Shown here piece by piece: positions 8,072 to 16,818 of a DNA stretch of 64,000 nt. How positions within the stretch are numbered: the first letter of the stretch is position 1; each line of letters begins with the position of its first letter. The position numbers and the translations under genes are program-made. Origin of the DNA: [Scytonema hofmanni] UTEX 2349 (GTDB taxonomy: Bacteria > Cyanobacteriota > Cyanobacteriia > Cyanobacteriales > Nostocaceae); assembly GCF_000582685.1 (NCBI RefSeq), contig NZ_KK073768.1, positions 2,159,781 to 2,223,780 on the forward strand. The letters run 5' to 3'. The notes below the pieces were generated by a model. The model searched no databases, had not been told where the DNA came from, and was given only the letters and a program-made list of their open reading frames with translations.

Positions 8072-9514
8072 CTAATTACTTTTTGCGATCGCCTCAATCA
8101 AGCGCGGCTTATCTAAATTAATCTGATTAAGTAGTAACCACGATTGAATTAAGTCCGGACCGTGAACATCTCCAGTTAAAGCGGCACGGAGACTACGCAT
8201 TACCAAACCTTTCTTGACATTTTGCTGTTTAACTACCTGTTTGATAATGTCTTGGGCGCTAGATTCACTCAGTTGCTGATTATCTACAGCAGCGATAATC
8301 CCCTGTAATGTAGCAGCAACACCGTCTTGCTTTAATTGAGCCACTGCCTCATCGCTAAATGGTACTGTTTGGGTGAAAAACAGTTGGCTCATCGCTACCG
8401 CATCCGTCAAACGAGTCATGCTTGGCTGAATTAAAGTAACTAACTGCTCTAACCAAGAACGTTCTCGTCCTTGGTCAAATTTATATCCTTCTTTCTCCCA
8501 ATAGGGAATAATCAAATCTGTCAATTTATCCACTGGCATTGAGTGAATATACTGACTGTTCAACCAATCAAGTTTCGCCCAGTCAAATTTCGCTCCTGCT
8601 TTATTCACGCGCTCAAAGCCGAATTGCTTGGCAGCTTCTTCTAAGGTGAAGATTTCCTGCGTTGAGTCTGGAGCCGACCAACCTAATAAGGTCATGTAAT
8701 TGACTAAAGCTTCCGAGGTGAAGCCCATTTCCTTGAAGTCAAAGATGGAAGTAACACCATCCCGTTTGGAAAGCTTGCGCCCATCGATGTTCAAAATCAG
8801 GGGTGTGTGGGCAAATTCGGGAATTTTTGCGCCAAAGGCTTCATAAAGCAGAATTTGTTTGGCTGTGTTGGCAATGTGGTCTTCTCCTCTGATGACGTGG
8901 CTGATTTGCATATCCATGTCATCAACTACAACCGCAAAATTGTACAGTGGCTGACCAATTCCATCTTCTGCGGCACGAGCGATGACCATATCACCGCCCA
9001 AATCGCTGCCTTGCCAGCTCATGTTTCCCCGTACCAGGTCATTCCAAACAATTTCCCGGTTGTCTTCAATTTTGAAGCGAATCACAAAGCTACGCCCTTC
9101 TGCCTCAAAAGCTGCTTGTTGAGAAGGGGTGAGGTTGCGATGACGGTTGTCGTAGCGGGGAGCCTCGTTTCTGGCTTTTTGAGCTTCTCGCAAAGCCTCT
9201 AGTTCTTCGGAGGTGGTGTAGCAGCGATAAGCCAACTGTTTATCTAGGAGGCTTTTTACTGCTTGTTTGTAGATATCCAGGCGTTGGGATTGGAAAAATG
9301 GTCCTTCATCCCAAGTTAATCCTAACCAGCGCAGTCCCTCTAGGATATTTTCAGTATATTCGGGACGCGATCGCTCGATATCTGTATCTTCAATTCTCAA
9401 AATAAATTTGCCGCCTTGGTGACGGGCAAATAACCAGTTAAATACAGCGGTTCTCGCCGTACCAATATGCAAATTCCCAGTTGGACTTGGAGCAATACGC
9501 ACTCTGACAGTCAC
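8072..9514 (-). CDS. gltX: Glutamyl-tRNA synthetase
   Basis: This class I aminoacyl-tRNA synthetase (480 residues from the chosen start) charges tRNA-Glu. In cyanobacteria this also feeds tetrapyrrole synthesis and, as a non-discriminating enzyme, the Gln-tRNA transamidation route. It shows the HIGH-type motif PSPTGNLHIG near the N-terminus, VIRGEDHIANT, and the KMSKS-type KLSKRDG at about residue 248. The open frame extends to a GTG at 9532, but orthologues begin M(T)VRVRIAPSPTG, so I prefer the GTG at 9514. tRNA-Asp lies just upstream on the same strand. Confidence 0.95.
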   Translation of the reverse strand: MTVRVRIAPSPTGNLHIGTARTAVFNWLFARHQGGKFILRIEDTDIERSRPEYTENILEGLRWLGLTWDEGPFFQSQRLDIYKQAVKSLLDKQLAYRCYTTSEELEALREAQKARNEAPRYDNRHRNLTPSQQAAFEAEGRSFVIRFKIEDNREIVWNDLVRGNMSWQGSDLGGDMVIARAAEDGIGQPLYNFAVVVDDMDMQISHVIRGEDHIANTAKQILLYEAFGAKIPEFAHTPLILNIDGRKLSKRDGVTSIFDFKEMGFTSEALVNYMTLLGWSAPDSTQEIFTLEEAAKQFGFERVNKAGAKFDWAKLDWLNSQYIHSMPVDKLTDLIIPYWEKEGYKFDQGRERSWLEQLVTLIQPSMTRLTDAVAMSQLFFTQTVPFSDEAVAQLKQDGVAATLQGIIAAVDNQQLSESSAQDIIKQVVKQQNVKKGLVMRSLRAALTGDVHGPDLIQSWLLLNQINLDKPRLIEAIAKSN

Positions 9515-9588
9515 AGCAGATTCTCTCTTCACTAAAGCATGATTAATGTAGCTTAGATTTTGGATTCAATCCAAACTTATTTATTTAA

Positions 9589-9662
9589 CGGGACTGACGG
9601 GGCTCGAACCCGCAACTTCCGCCGTGACAGGGCGGTGCTCTAACCAATTGAACTACAGTCCC
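9589..9662 (-). tRNA. tRNA-Asp (anticodon GTC)
   Basis: On the reverse strand a 74-base cloverleaf starts GGGACTG and ends CAGTCCCG. The D-arm contains TTCAATTGGTTAGAG, the anticodon loop CTGTCAC with GTC, and the T-arm GCGGGTTCGAGCCCCGT. The acceptor pairs all 7 bases. CCA is not encoded. It lies 74 bases upstream of gltX on the same strand. Confidence 0.95.
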
Positions 9663-9732
9663 ACAACATTGCACTTTTCCAATTATGCTCATTCTCTGTC
9701 TGTTTGTCAAGCTTTTTTGGAAATTAGTTATT

Positions 9733-9810
9733 TGTTGGTTGTTAGTTGTTAGTGGTTAGTTGTTAGTGGTTAGCAACCAGTCTCCTTGTCTCCTTGTCTC
9801 CTTGTCCCCA
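9733..9810. repeat. Simple-sequence repeats (GTTAGTTGTTAGTG and TCTCCTTG)
   Basis: Tandem GTTAGTTGTTAGTG-like units are followed by three TCTCCTTG copies. Such low-complexity tracts stand in many intergenic gaps of this window (16711-16816, 18094-18146, 33306-33345, 43956-43992, 57740-57779, 58690-58836) and have no visible coding role. Confidence 0.7.
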
Positions 9811-9815
9811 TTACC

Positions 9816-11456
9816 TTATCTATGGCATTGGAGATGCCGCAATATATGAAATTGCATTTTTTTATACTCCTGTTTTAAGAGGTTTTTACTCAACTGGGAC
9901 AAAGATGAGGGAGGTAAGCTTTGACTGTGTTCTAGCCAGGTTTTCAACATTTGCCGCTGAGTTGGATCGATGCCACTACTAATTACATTGGCGCAGGAAT
10001 GGGGTGCTTCTGAAGTAAAGAAAATCAGAGGATAGCGTTCATTTTCAGCCAATGAAGACACTAATTTCTGATTTTGGGGATTTTGCATATCCAGGTAGCA
10101 GGGAAGCCACTTGGGTTCGAGTCCTTTGTTATAAAGTACAGTCAGCCACAGCAGCATCGGATGGGGAGAGGTGACAAAAATAAATTGGTTGTAACGAGTA
10201 CAAAAAGCGCGGTTGTTTATCTCTTTTTTAGACATCATCAGCAGTAGTGCTGCGAATCCTTGTTCAACGTTGATAAGTTGAGGAAAAACAATTTCCTGAA
10301 TTGGTTTGTCTTGAGGCCAAAATAGTTTCCAACAGGCTTTTTCTACTATTAAAGGTAAGCCAGAACCCAAGGGAAAAGCTGGGGAGATGGGGGAGAGGGG
10401 AGCTAGCGCGTTGGGGTTCAACACTTGGCGGTTGCCTGTACCGTGCCGCCAAAGTGTTGAACCTGAAAGGAGGTCACGAGCGTTGTAGCCACTTGCGGAT
10501 AAGGAAGTGATGCTAGCGGTGTACTCTGCTTTGATTAAAGTTGCAGGCAAGGAGACCAGATAAGTGGACTGATCTAGTTTTTCTAAGATGTTTAAGACTT
10601 GGGTAATATTTTGGGGACGCTCTGAAGGTGCTTTCGCAAGACAAGCCATGATTAAATCATCAAGCTCTTTGGGTAATTTGAGGTTGGGATTAATATCGGC
10701 GATCGCTCTTGGAGTTTCAAAGTGATGTGCTTTATACCAAGCACCAAATAAGTCGGTTTCTGGTTGCCAAGGTTTTTTACCTGTAAGCATTTCATACATT
10801 GTTACACCCAGACTATAAATATCAGAGCGATTATCTAATTTTTCTCCTTCTAATTGTTCCGGGGAACAGTAGGGCAAAGTACCATTAAATCCTCTAGTTG
10901 TGCTGGTTGTTGCCGAAGACTTTAAAAATTTAGCAATTCCAAAGTCTAAAATTTTTGCTAACTGACCTAATATCGGATCGGGTATAACTAATATATTGGC
11001 TGGTTTAATATCTTTATGAACTAGCTGATATATTTCTTCGTCAATCTTAATACCTTCATGAGCGCATTGTAAGCCTAAACAAATCTGCCGTCCAAGAGTA
11101 ATAAACATCGCCAAAGGGATAGGAATTAAATCCTTTAAACTCTTGCCGCACAGATATTCCATGACGTAAAATGGTTTGCCTTGTTCACTCACGCCATAAT
11201 CATGTGCCCGGACTATATGTAAGCTTTTTTGACTTAAAATTGCACATGTACGAGCTTCACGGGCAAAGTCCTCTTGCATCCGAGGATTTGTAACTGTTTG
11301 AGAAAGGAACTTGATGGCAACTGGTATTCCTCCTAATAAGATGTCCGAAGCTAAAAATACTTCACCCATACCTCCCTTACCAATTAGCTGCTTTATTTGA
11401 TAACGATTGGCAAGCAATTCAGTCTTATTATGACAAGCAAATGCACTTTTATTCAC
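9816..11456 (-). CDS. Serine/threonine protein kinase with unassigned C-terminal domain (copy 1)
   Basis: The 546-residue protein has a Hanks-type kinase domain at about residues 15-290: glycine loop IGKGGMGEVFLASD, catalytic VHKDIKPANILV (Lys replaces the usual Arg of HRD), DFGIAKFL, SPEQLEG and DIYSLGVTMYEMLTG. A linker is followed by a C-terminal region (about 370-530) with FPQLI, LLWLTVLYNKGL, LPCYLDMQNP, LIFFTSEAPHSCANVI and TPxQRQ-like stretches, which aligns well with the next kinase gene but matches no domain I know. There is no membrane segment. The HRD Arg-to-Lys change suggests less dependence on activation-loop phosphorylation. Within the linker an inverted repeat is translated (10415-10463). 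Confidence 0.85.
   Translation of the reverse strand: MNKSAFACHNKTELLANRYQIKQLIGKGGMGEVFLASDILLGGIPVAIKFLSQTVTNPRMQEDFAREARTCAILSQKSLHIVRAHDYGVSEQGKPFYVMEYLCGKSLKDLIPIPLAMFITLGRQICLGLQCAHEGIKIDEEIYQLVHKDIKPANILVIPDPILGQLAKILDFGIAKFLKSSATTSTTRGFNGTLPYCSPEQLEGEKLDNRSDIYSLGVTMYEMLTGKKPWQPETDLFGAWYKAHHFETPRAIADINPNLKLPKELDDLIMACLAKAPSERPQNITQVLNILEKLDQSTYLVSLPATLIKAEYTASITSLSASGYNARDLLSGSTLWRHGTGNRQVLNPNALAPLSPISPAFPLGSGLPLIVEKACWKLFWPQDKPIQEIVFPQLINVEQGFAALLLMMSKKEINNRAFCTRYNQFIFVTSPHPMLLWLTVLYNKGLEPKWLPCYLDMQNPQNQKLVSSLAENERYPLIFFTSEAPHSCANVISSGIDPTQRQMLKTWLEHSQSLPPSSLSQLSKNLLKQEYKKMQFHILRHLQCHR
10415..10463. repeat. Palindromic element inside the kinase coding region
   Basis: GGTTCAACACTTGGCGG is mirrored by CCGCCAAAGTGTTGAACC (one extra A) around a 14-base loop. 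It adds in-frame residues including TLWRHGTGNRQVLNPN to the linker of the kinase. The paralogue at 11510 lacks it. Confidence 0.75.
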
Positions 11457-11509
11457 TTTTAAAACCTCTGCGCTTTCACAATTAAAAATTTAAATATTGT
11501 CTAAGTTAA

Positions 11510-13141
11510 TTATGCTATATTTTCCGGACGCAAGAAAAAGTTTATTAAATTAGAAAATATTTTTAATAGCCAAAATTTTACATTTGATTTAGTGTTTTTT
11601 TTATTTAGTGTTAAATTTAGTAAAATTTCTGGTTTAATCTTTTCGTACTCTGCCTTGAGAATAACTTTAGCTTGATTGGAATTAATAACTTCAGAGGAAT
11701 TTTCACTAAGCTCTAACCAATTTGCAAGTTGCTGACGCTGGCTAGGAGTAAGAATTAAAGTCTTGACATGAGCGCAGTTAGTTGGTTCTTCAAAAGCGAA
11801 AAATAGCAGATGATAGTAACCAGTTTCTGCTAATATTTGCACTATTTTTTGTCCTTTACTATCTTTCATATCCAAGTAATAAGACAACCACCGCGTTAAA
11901 GGCAGATTGGCATTATATAAAACTGTTGTCCACAATATCATTGGATAGATATTCATTTTAGAAATAAAGTCAGTGCCATTTGTTTTATCTAAAAATTTGC
12001 TAATTTCTTTTTTGGGTAACATTGCCCAAAAAGTTGGCGTAGTTCCTTGAGGAGTGTGTAGTAAATGTGGAAAACCAATTATAGCAATTGGTTTATTTTT
12101 AGGCCAAACTTGGTGCAAACATTCTTTTTCTGATATTGAAGTAAGAGGAACTAATTGCACGGAAGATGAGCTTTTCAAGCTATTGCTACTATTGTCAGTT
12201 TTATCATTAAGCTGTATTTTTACCTTTTCTAAGATTGTTAAAATTTGGCTGATATTTCGTGGGCGATCGCTCGCTTCTTTTGCTAAACAACTTATTACCA
12301 ATTGTTCTAATTTTTGAGGAATTTTGATTTGAGGATTCACTTCCTCAAAGGTTGGTGGTATTTGAAAGCGATGAGCCTGATACCAAGTGCCAAAGGATTG
12401 GCTTGTTGTGTAAAATGGATGCTTCCCTGTTAGCATCTCAAACATCAACACTCCTAAACTGTAAATATCAGAACGCATATCTAGCAGTTTACGTCCTTCT
12501 ATATGTTCTGGAGAACAGTAAGGTAAACTGCCAATAAAAGAATCTGTAAGTGTCATACCAGCACGTTCTGTTAAAAACTTAGCGATACCAAAATCAAGGA
12601 TTTTTACTATTGCTCCAACTTTGACATCTTCAACGATAAATATGTTTTCTGGTTTAATATCTCGGTGAACAACTGGATAAATCTCTCCTTTGAGGCTGAT
12701 ACCTTGATGAGCGCACTGTAACCCTAAACAAATCTGATGAGAAAAATCTAAAAATTGCGGTAGGGTTAATGTTTCGTTTTTTAAAAAATTTTTTAAATTT
12801 TTACCTGGAAGATATTCCATTACACAGAAAGGAATTTTTTCTTCGGTAATTCCGTAACTCAATACTCGGACAATATGTTTGCTTTTGCGACCTAATTGAG
12901 CTCCAATAAAAATTTCTCTAACAAAGCGCTGGGACATTTGCTGATTTACCAGACTCAACGAGAGGATTTTAATTGCAACTGCCATCCCATTTTTTGCAGC
13001 GTCTTCTGCTAGGTAAACTTTACCCATACCTCCTTTGCCAATTAAATCTCTAATTAAATATCGATTATTTAAAAATTTCCCTATATAAATATCTAATTCT
13101 TTTTTTGGCGTTCCCATGCTATTAATTTTATTGGCTACCAT
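11510..13141 (-). CDS. Serine/threonine protein kinase with unassigned C-terminal domain (copy 2)
   Basis: The 543-residue paralogue of the downstream kinase has a complete catalytic core: IGKGGMGKVYLAED, VHRDIKPENIFIV with canonical HRD, DFGIAKFL, SPEHIEG and DIYSLGVLMFEMLTGKHP. The C-terminal region again shows FPHLL, MILWTTVLYNANL, LSYYLDMKDSKGQKIVQIL, LLFFAFEEPTNCAHV and LTPSQRQQLANWLE, so the pair shares the same accessory domain. No membrane segment is seen. The two genes are 53 bases apart on one strand and probably arose by tandem duplication and are co-transcribed. Substrates are unknown. Confidence 0.87.
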   Translation of the reverse strand: MVANKINSMGTPKKELDIYIGKFLNNRYLIRDLIGKGGMGKVYLAEDAAKNGMAVAIKILSLSLVNQQMSQRFVREIFIGAQLGRKSKHIVRVLSYGITEEKIPFCVMEYLPGKNLKNFLKNETLTLPQFLDFSHQICLGLQCAHQGISLKGEIYPVVHRDIKPENIFIVEDVKVGAIVKILDFGIAKFLTERAGMTLTDSFIGSLPYCSPEHIEGRKLLDMRSDIYSLGVLMFEMLTGKHPFYTTSQSFGTWYQAHRFQIPPTFEEVNPQIKIPQKLEQLVISCLAKEASDRPRNISQILTILEKVKIQLNDKTDNSSNSLKSSSSVQLVPLTSISEKECLHQVWPKNKPIAIIGFPHLLHTPQGTTPTFWAMLPKKEISKFLDKTNGTDFISKMNIYPMILWTTVLYNANLPLTRWLSYYLDMKDSKGQKIVQILAETGYYHLLFFAFEEPTNCAHVKTLILTPSQRQQLANWLELSENSSEVINSNQAKVILKAEYEKIKPEILLNLTLNKKNTKSNVKFWLLKIFSNLINFFLRPENIA

Positions 13142-13455
13142 AATTGTTTTTAAGAGTAAATTAATAAAACATTCTTTTTAATATCTAATTTTATCTTCTA
13201 AAAATATAAAGTATTTTATAGATTCAATTAGGTGAGATGAAAAATAACAAAAATAAAGGTGAATTTTTGATAAAACCACACCGAATATCTATGTAAAAGC
13301 TTTTAAATATTATGTAACATGTTTATCAAGCAATGCGAATGAGAAATTACACGTAACCCGAAATTAAGGTTAATTAAATTGCTTAAGTATCACCGTAAAA
13401 ACACTGAAGAAATAAATTGAAGATTAGATATCCTACTAATACGACGCAGCAGCAG
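13142..13455. other. AT-rich gap upstream of the kinase pair
   Basis: About 310 bases between the kinase start and the stop of the phytase-like gene, both on the reverse strand. It should hold the kinase promoter. No ORF, RNA or clear repeat is seen. Confidence 0.5.
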
Positions 13456-14649
13456 TTAAAGCTTGAAGTTCGGTGGGACTAAACGGCGTAGTAACCTGAT
13501 CAGCCCTGATTCCATTCTGAGTCTAAAGGCTAGTATTTGAGTGCGTTGCAGAGGATTGAAATTGTTGTCGCTGACAAGAATTAATGAGGGTTGTCCATCA
13601 GGTAGTTTTGAACCAAAAGTTAAACCTTCGATGTTGTCTAGCAACACGTCTAATTTTCTTAAATCTAACAGTAATTTTTTCTGAACTGGTTTAATGCTTT
13701 TGGTATCAGCTTGTTTCATACTCTCGATATTGTGAATGTCATCGGCTTCTTCTAAGGAAACCTGAAATAAAGCAATATAAAACCCTAAGCCTGTAAAAGT
13801 CCGCTCTAAACCAAGGAAGTCACCTCGATTATCAACCGCAAGTAAATCAGGTAAACCGCTAGCGAAATGTTTAGAAATATCCAAAAGCGGTGCGACTGGT
13901 TCAGTCTGATAAAGAAATTCTTTTTCTAGCTGCTTAGTCAGCAGGTTATATTGCAAAATACGGCAAGAAGTACTAGTATTTGGTTTGGCTTGTGAACCAT
14001 CTTGAATTAATGCGTTTTCGGTGGCTGTAAACAGTTTCTTTTCGTTGGGTGTGATGGTGAGGCTTTCAAATGCCAAATTGTTACGAATACCTTGTTTACC
14101 ATTTTTATCTGGTAAAAATTTTTGAGGTATTGCTAATGTTGTAATTTCTTTGCCAGAAGATAATGAGAATTCTTTAATAAAAGGATTGATTAATTGGTTA
14201 ACATCGCCTTCAGAAGAAATAAATACAGTATCTTTGCTAGTTAAAGCAATGCCTTCTGTGTCAGTCTCACCAGTCGGGAACTTCTGACCATTTTCATTTA
14301 ACAATGTGGTAACACCGACGGGAACAACGCCGCCATTTGTCAATTTACCTTTGGTCAGGTCTATTTTTAGGGTGTAAAATCGTGCGGGAGCTTTTTGACC
14401 ACGGTCATCGGATATAGCGTAATAAAGATTTTTTTGGGGGTCGTATGTAATTCCTGAGAATCCTCCAATTGTGGTATTTTGGAAAGTTAAATTGTTTGGT
14501 AAAGTAGCTTGTCCGATAAAATTTATGTCTGTTATTTCGACCGCGTTAATGGGTAAGTTGTTGAATAAAAATAAGATGCTGATGACGACAAGTGCAATAG
14601 AAAACCAAATAATTTTTGGTTTCGTCAAGACTTTTTTAATAAGCTGCAT
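13456..14649 (-). CDS. Esterase-like protein of the phytase-like family, membrane-anchored or exported
   Basis: The 397-residue protein has one N-terminal hydrophobic segment (about residues 13-31, ISILFLFNNLP region) that is a signal peptide or anchor. The rest has the features of the esterase-like activity of phytase family: GGFSGITYDPQKNLYYAISDDR near the start, TDTEGIALTSKDTVFISSEGD, AFESLTITPNEKKLFTATENAL and NIEGLTFGSKLPDGQPSLILVSDNNF. These fall in a beta-propeller. Such proteins are exported and may hydrolyse phosphate or other esters; activity here is untested. The gene is single. Confidence 0.82.
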   Translation of the reverse strand: MQLIKKVLTKPKIIWFSIALVVISILFLFNNLPINAVEITDINFIGQATLPNNLTFQNTTIGGFSGITYDPQKNLYYAISDDRGQKAPARFYTLKIDLTKGKLTNGGVVPVGVTTLLNENGQKFPTGETDTEGIALTSKDTVFISSEGDVNQLINPFIKEFSLSSGKEITTLAIPQKFLPDKNGKQGIRNNLAFESLTITPNEKKLFTATENALIQDGSQAKPNTSTSCRILQYNLLTKQLEKEFLYQTEPVAPLLDISKHFASGLPDLLAVDNRGDFLGLERTFTGLGFYIALFQVSLEEADDIHNIESMKQADTKSIKPVQKKLLLDLRKLDVLLDNIEGLTFGSKLPDGQPSLILVSDNNFNPLQRTQILAFRLRMESGLIRLLRRLVPPNFKL

Positions 14650-15186
14650 AATAAGCTATTGTCAAAAAGCGAAAGACACAAATAGAATATCATAAATAGC
14701 TAATAACGAATATCTACTATTAACGTAAGTCAGTATAATTAAATATAATAAAGGTTTTTGCTCATAATGAACGCTATTTTCGCTCTTGGCTTTTGGTCAG
14801 GGTTTTAAGCAGATCATATCATGTCCGCTTAATCAGCTTCATAAAAACATTCCAACCGTCGTGGAGAGGTTTCTTTCGTAATATCAATCCTATGTGAGGC
14901 TGCGCTTTATCGCACTGTGCCAAGCGCACGCTACAAAGAAGAGGTGCGAGATTGCTGGGGCTATACAAACAAGGAACACCTTTCTGGGCTAATTAGGCGC
15001 ATCTTCATATAGAAATGGTATAAGGTCTCTACAACATGTCTGAATTGTCGAACATGATATTAACCCTTTAGTAATAATATTTGTTTATTTACACCTACCT
15101 GACTTGAAAATTAGGGAAAGGGGAAAAATAAATTTTAATGTGTCCTGCTGTACGCACTAACTTGTTGGCTATTGAGTAATTAACAC
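14650..15186. other. Intergenic region without recognisable gene
   Basis: About 540 bases, partly AT-rich, between two reverse-strand genes. Promoter sequences of the phytase-like gene should be at the left end. I see no plausible ORF or RNA. Confidence 0.5.
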
Positions 15187-16662
15187 TTAATTAGAAAGAA
15201 TTTTATGTTGACGAAGATAATATTCATTTTGAAAAAAGTTAGCTAGCCAGTCTTTAACGTTGCGAGTAGCGCGACAGTCGTCTTCGTTGTAGCGTTGGAT
15301 AATTTCTAGCAAAGCCCGATCGCCTGTTTCTAGCCACTTGTCATACCAGTAAATACATTTAGCACCACTAGCCTCTGAATCCCGCCATTCAAATCCTAAC
15401 CATTTAGCGATCGCTTTCAACGCATAGCTTTCTATCGGCAATGCAACACTTTGTATTAATTCTTCATATACATCCACAAATCTATTCAATACAGGTGCTA
15501 CATCTCGCTGCGGTGTGTGGTAAAGTCTCGCCAGTCGTTTGACTGTATCTAATTCGTAAACGCAGAAATGATAAATCGGTGCTTCCGGATACTGCCAAAC
15601 TAAGTTCAAAAATTGCTGCCAAATTAATTCTTCTTCCTCTGCCTTTTCTGCCAGGAATGAATAAAATTTTTCGGTTTTGGCTTGTCTATCAACTACCAAA
15701 ACCCCTAAGAGATAATCTAAATTTAAATCTGGCTGCGCTTCAATATCAAAGAAAATCTCGATGGGCGCTGTAAATGTGATATCTTCTGTTGGTATCGCGT
15801 AAGGTAAGAGAAACGGACGATTTTTAACTATAGATTCAGCTTGCACTACCAACTTCAGCGCTACTTCGCTGTCAAACCCAACCAAATTTTCTAGTTCGCG
15901 GGGAAGAGTTTTCGCTAAAGATTCCACTGTTGTGATGGAAAGTGCTTGGAGTTGAGTGTAGCGAAGGGGTGTGACTCCTGGTAATAGTGAAAGGTGTTTT
16001 TGAGAATGAGCGATCGCATAACAGCTACTGTACCAGTGACAAAGATTACACTTCTGGCGGGCAATAAACACCTCTGGTGCCGCAGATGATTCTAAAGTTA
16101 GAATAAACTCTTCCAAAATTGAGATCATTTGCGGTGTCCATTTAGACAACTCCACCTCATAACTCGTCATTTTAGTACGCAATATCAACCAAGCAGCTTC
16201 AGGTTCAACACCTTGCACCGTCGCCAAAACTTGGGCGTGAAATGCTGCCGAAACTTGATATTCTTGTTTGGGACGCTTACCTAGTTCGATAGTCGTCGGC
16301 ACGTACATCCAATCTCCAAAATTGGATTGTCCTGGCTGTTTGAATAGTAAATCTGGACGGGAAAGCAAAGTGTATTCTTCACCATAAGTAATTAACAACA
16401 CACCTTTATAAATGCAATCTACGCCTTGTTGCATCAATTCTAAAGTCGCTTTTGCCCCAGTTTCCCAGTCCCCATAAGGATAATCAGGTTGGTGATAGCT
16501 CAACGGTGTCAAAATACTCTGTTGATGAGCGATTTTGTCTTGTAGCAATTTTTGCAGCAAGTCATTGGCGGGATCTCGCTGCCTTTTATCACCGTAAATA
16601 TCTAAAAAAGGTCGCCGCTTACACCGTTGGTATTGCAGCAGATGTTCAGCATTAATTAACAT
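15187..16662 (-). CDS. TM0106-family RecB-like nuclease
   Basis: The 491-residue protein starts MLINAEHLLQYQRCKRRPFLD, the RecB-like (PD-(D/E)xK) entry motif of this family. A cysteine cluster at about residues 205-215 (CNLCHWYSSCYAIA), together with the N-terminal C14, could hold an Fe-S cluster as in AddB/Cas4-like nucleases. The C-terminal part has FFDIEAQPDLNLDYLLGVL, YELDTVKRL and YNEDDCRATRNVKDWL, which is a DEDD (RNase H-like) exonuclease domain with its acidic residues intact. It is probably a DNA-processing enzyme with a cytoplasmic role. The gene is single. Confidence 0.85.
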   Translation of the reverse strand: MLINAEHLLQYQRCKRRPFLDIYGDKRQRDPANDLLQKLLQDKIAHQQSILTPLSYHQPDYPYGDWETGAKATLELMQQGVDCIYKGVLLITYGEEYTLLSRPDLLFKQPGQSNFGDWMYVPTTIELGKRPKQEYQVSAAFHAQVLATVQGVEPEAAWLILRTKMTSYEVELSKWTPQMISILEEFILTLESSAAPEVFIARQKCNLCHWYSSCYAIAHSQKHLSLLPGVTPLRYTQLQALSITTVESLAKTLPRELENLVGFDSEVALKLVVQAESIVKNRPFLLPYAIPTEDITFTAPIEIFFDIEAQPDLNLDYLLGVLVVDRQAKTEKFYSFLAEKAEEEELIWQQFLNLVWQYPEAPIYHFCVYELDTVKRLARLYHTPQRDVAPVLNRFVDVYEELIQSVALPIESYALKAIAKWLGFEWRDSEASGAKCIYWYDKWLETGDRALLEIIQRYNEDDCRATRNVKDWLANFFQNEYYLRQHKILSN

Positions 16663-16710
16663 TCCTTTAAGCTAACAAGAATTGGCACTAATCGGAGTAA
16701 TCTACATGAA

Positions 16711-16816
16711 AAAGAGGGGGAAAGGGGAAAGGGTAAGGGGGAAAGGGTAAGAAATAGAGACTGGTTGCTAAATAATAACCAATAACCAATAACAACCAAC
16801 CATTAACAACTAACAA
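16711..16816. repeat. Simple repeats upstream of the lyase gene
   Basis: GGGGAAAGGGTAAG-type purine units are followed by CAATAACCAATAACAACC-type units ending directly at the start codon. Similar tracts precede other genes in this window. Confidence 0.65.
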
Positions 16817-16818
16817 TT

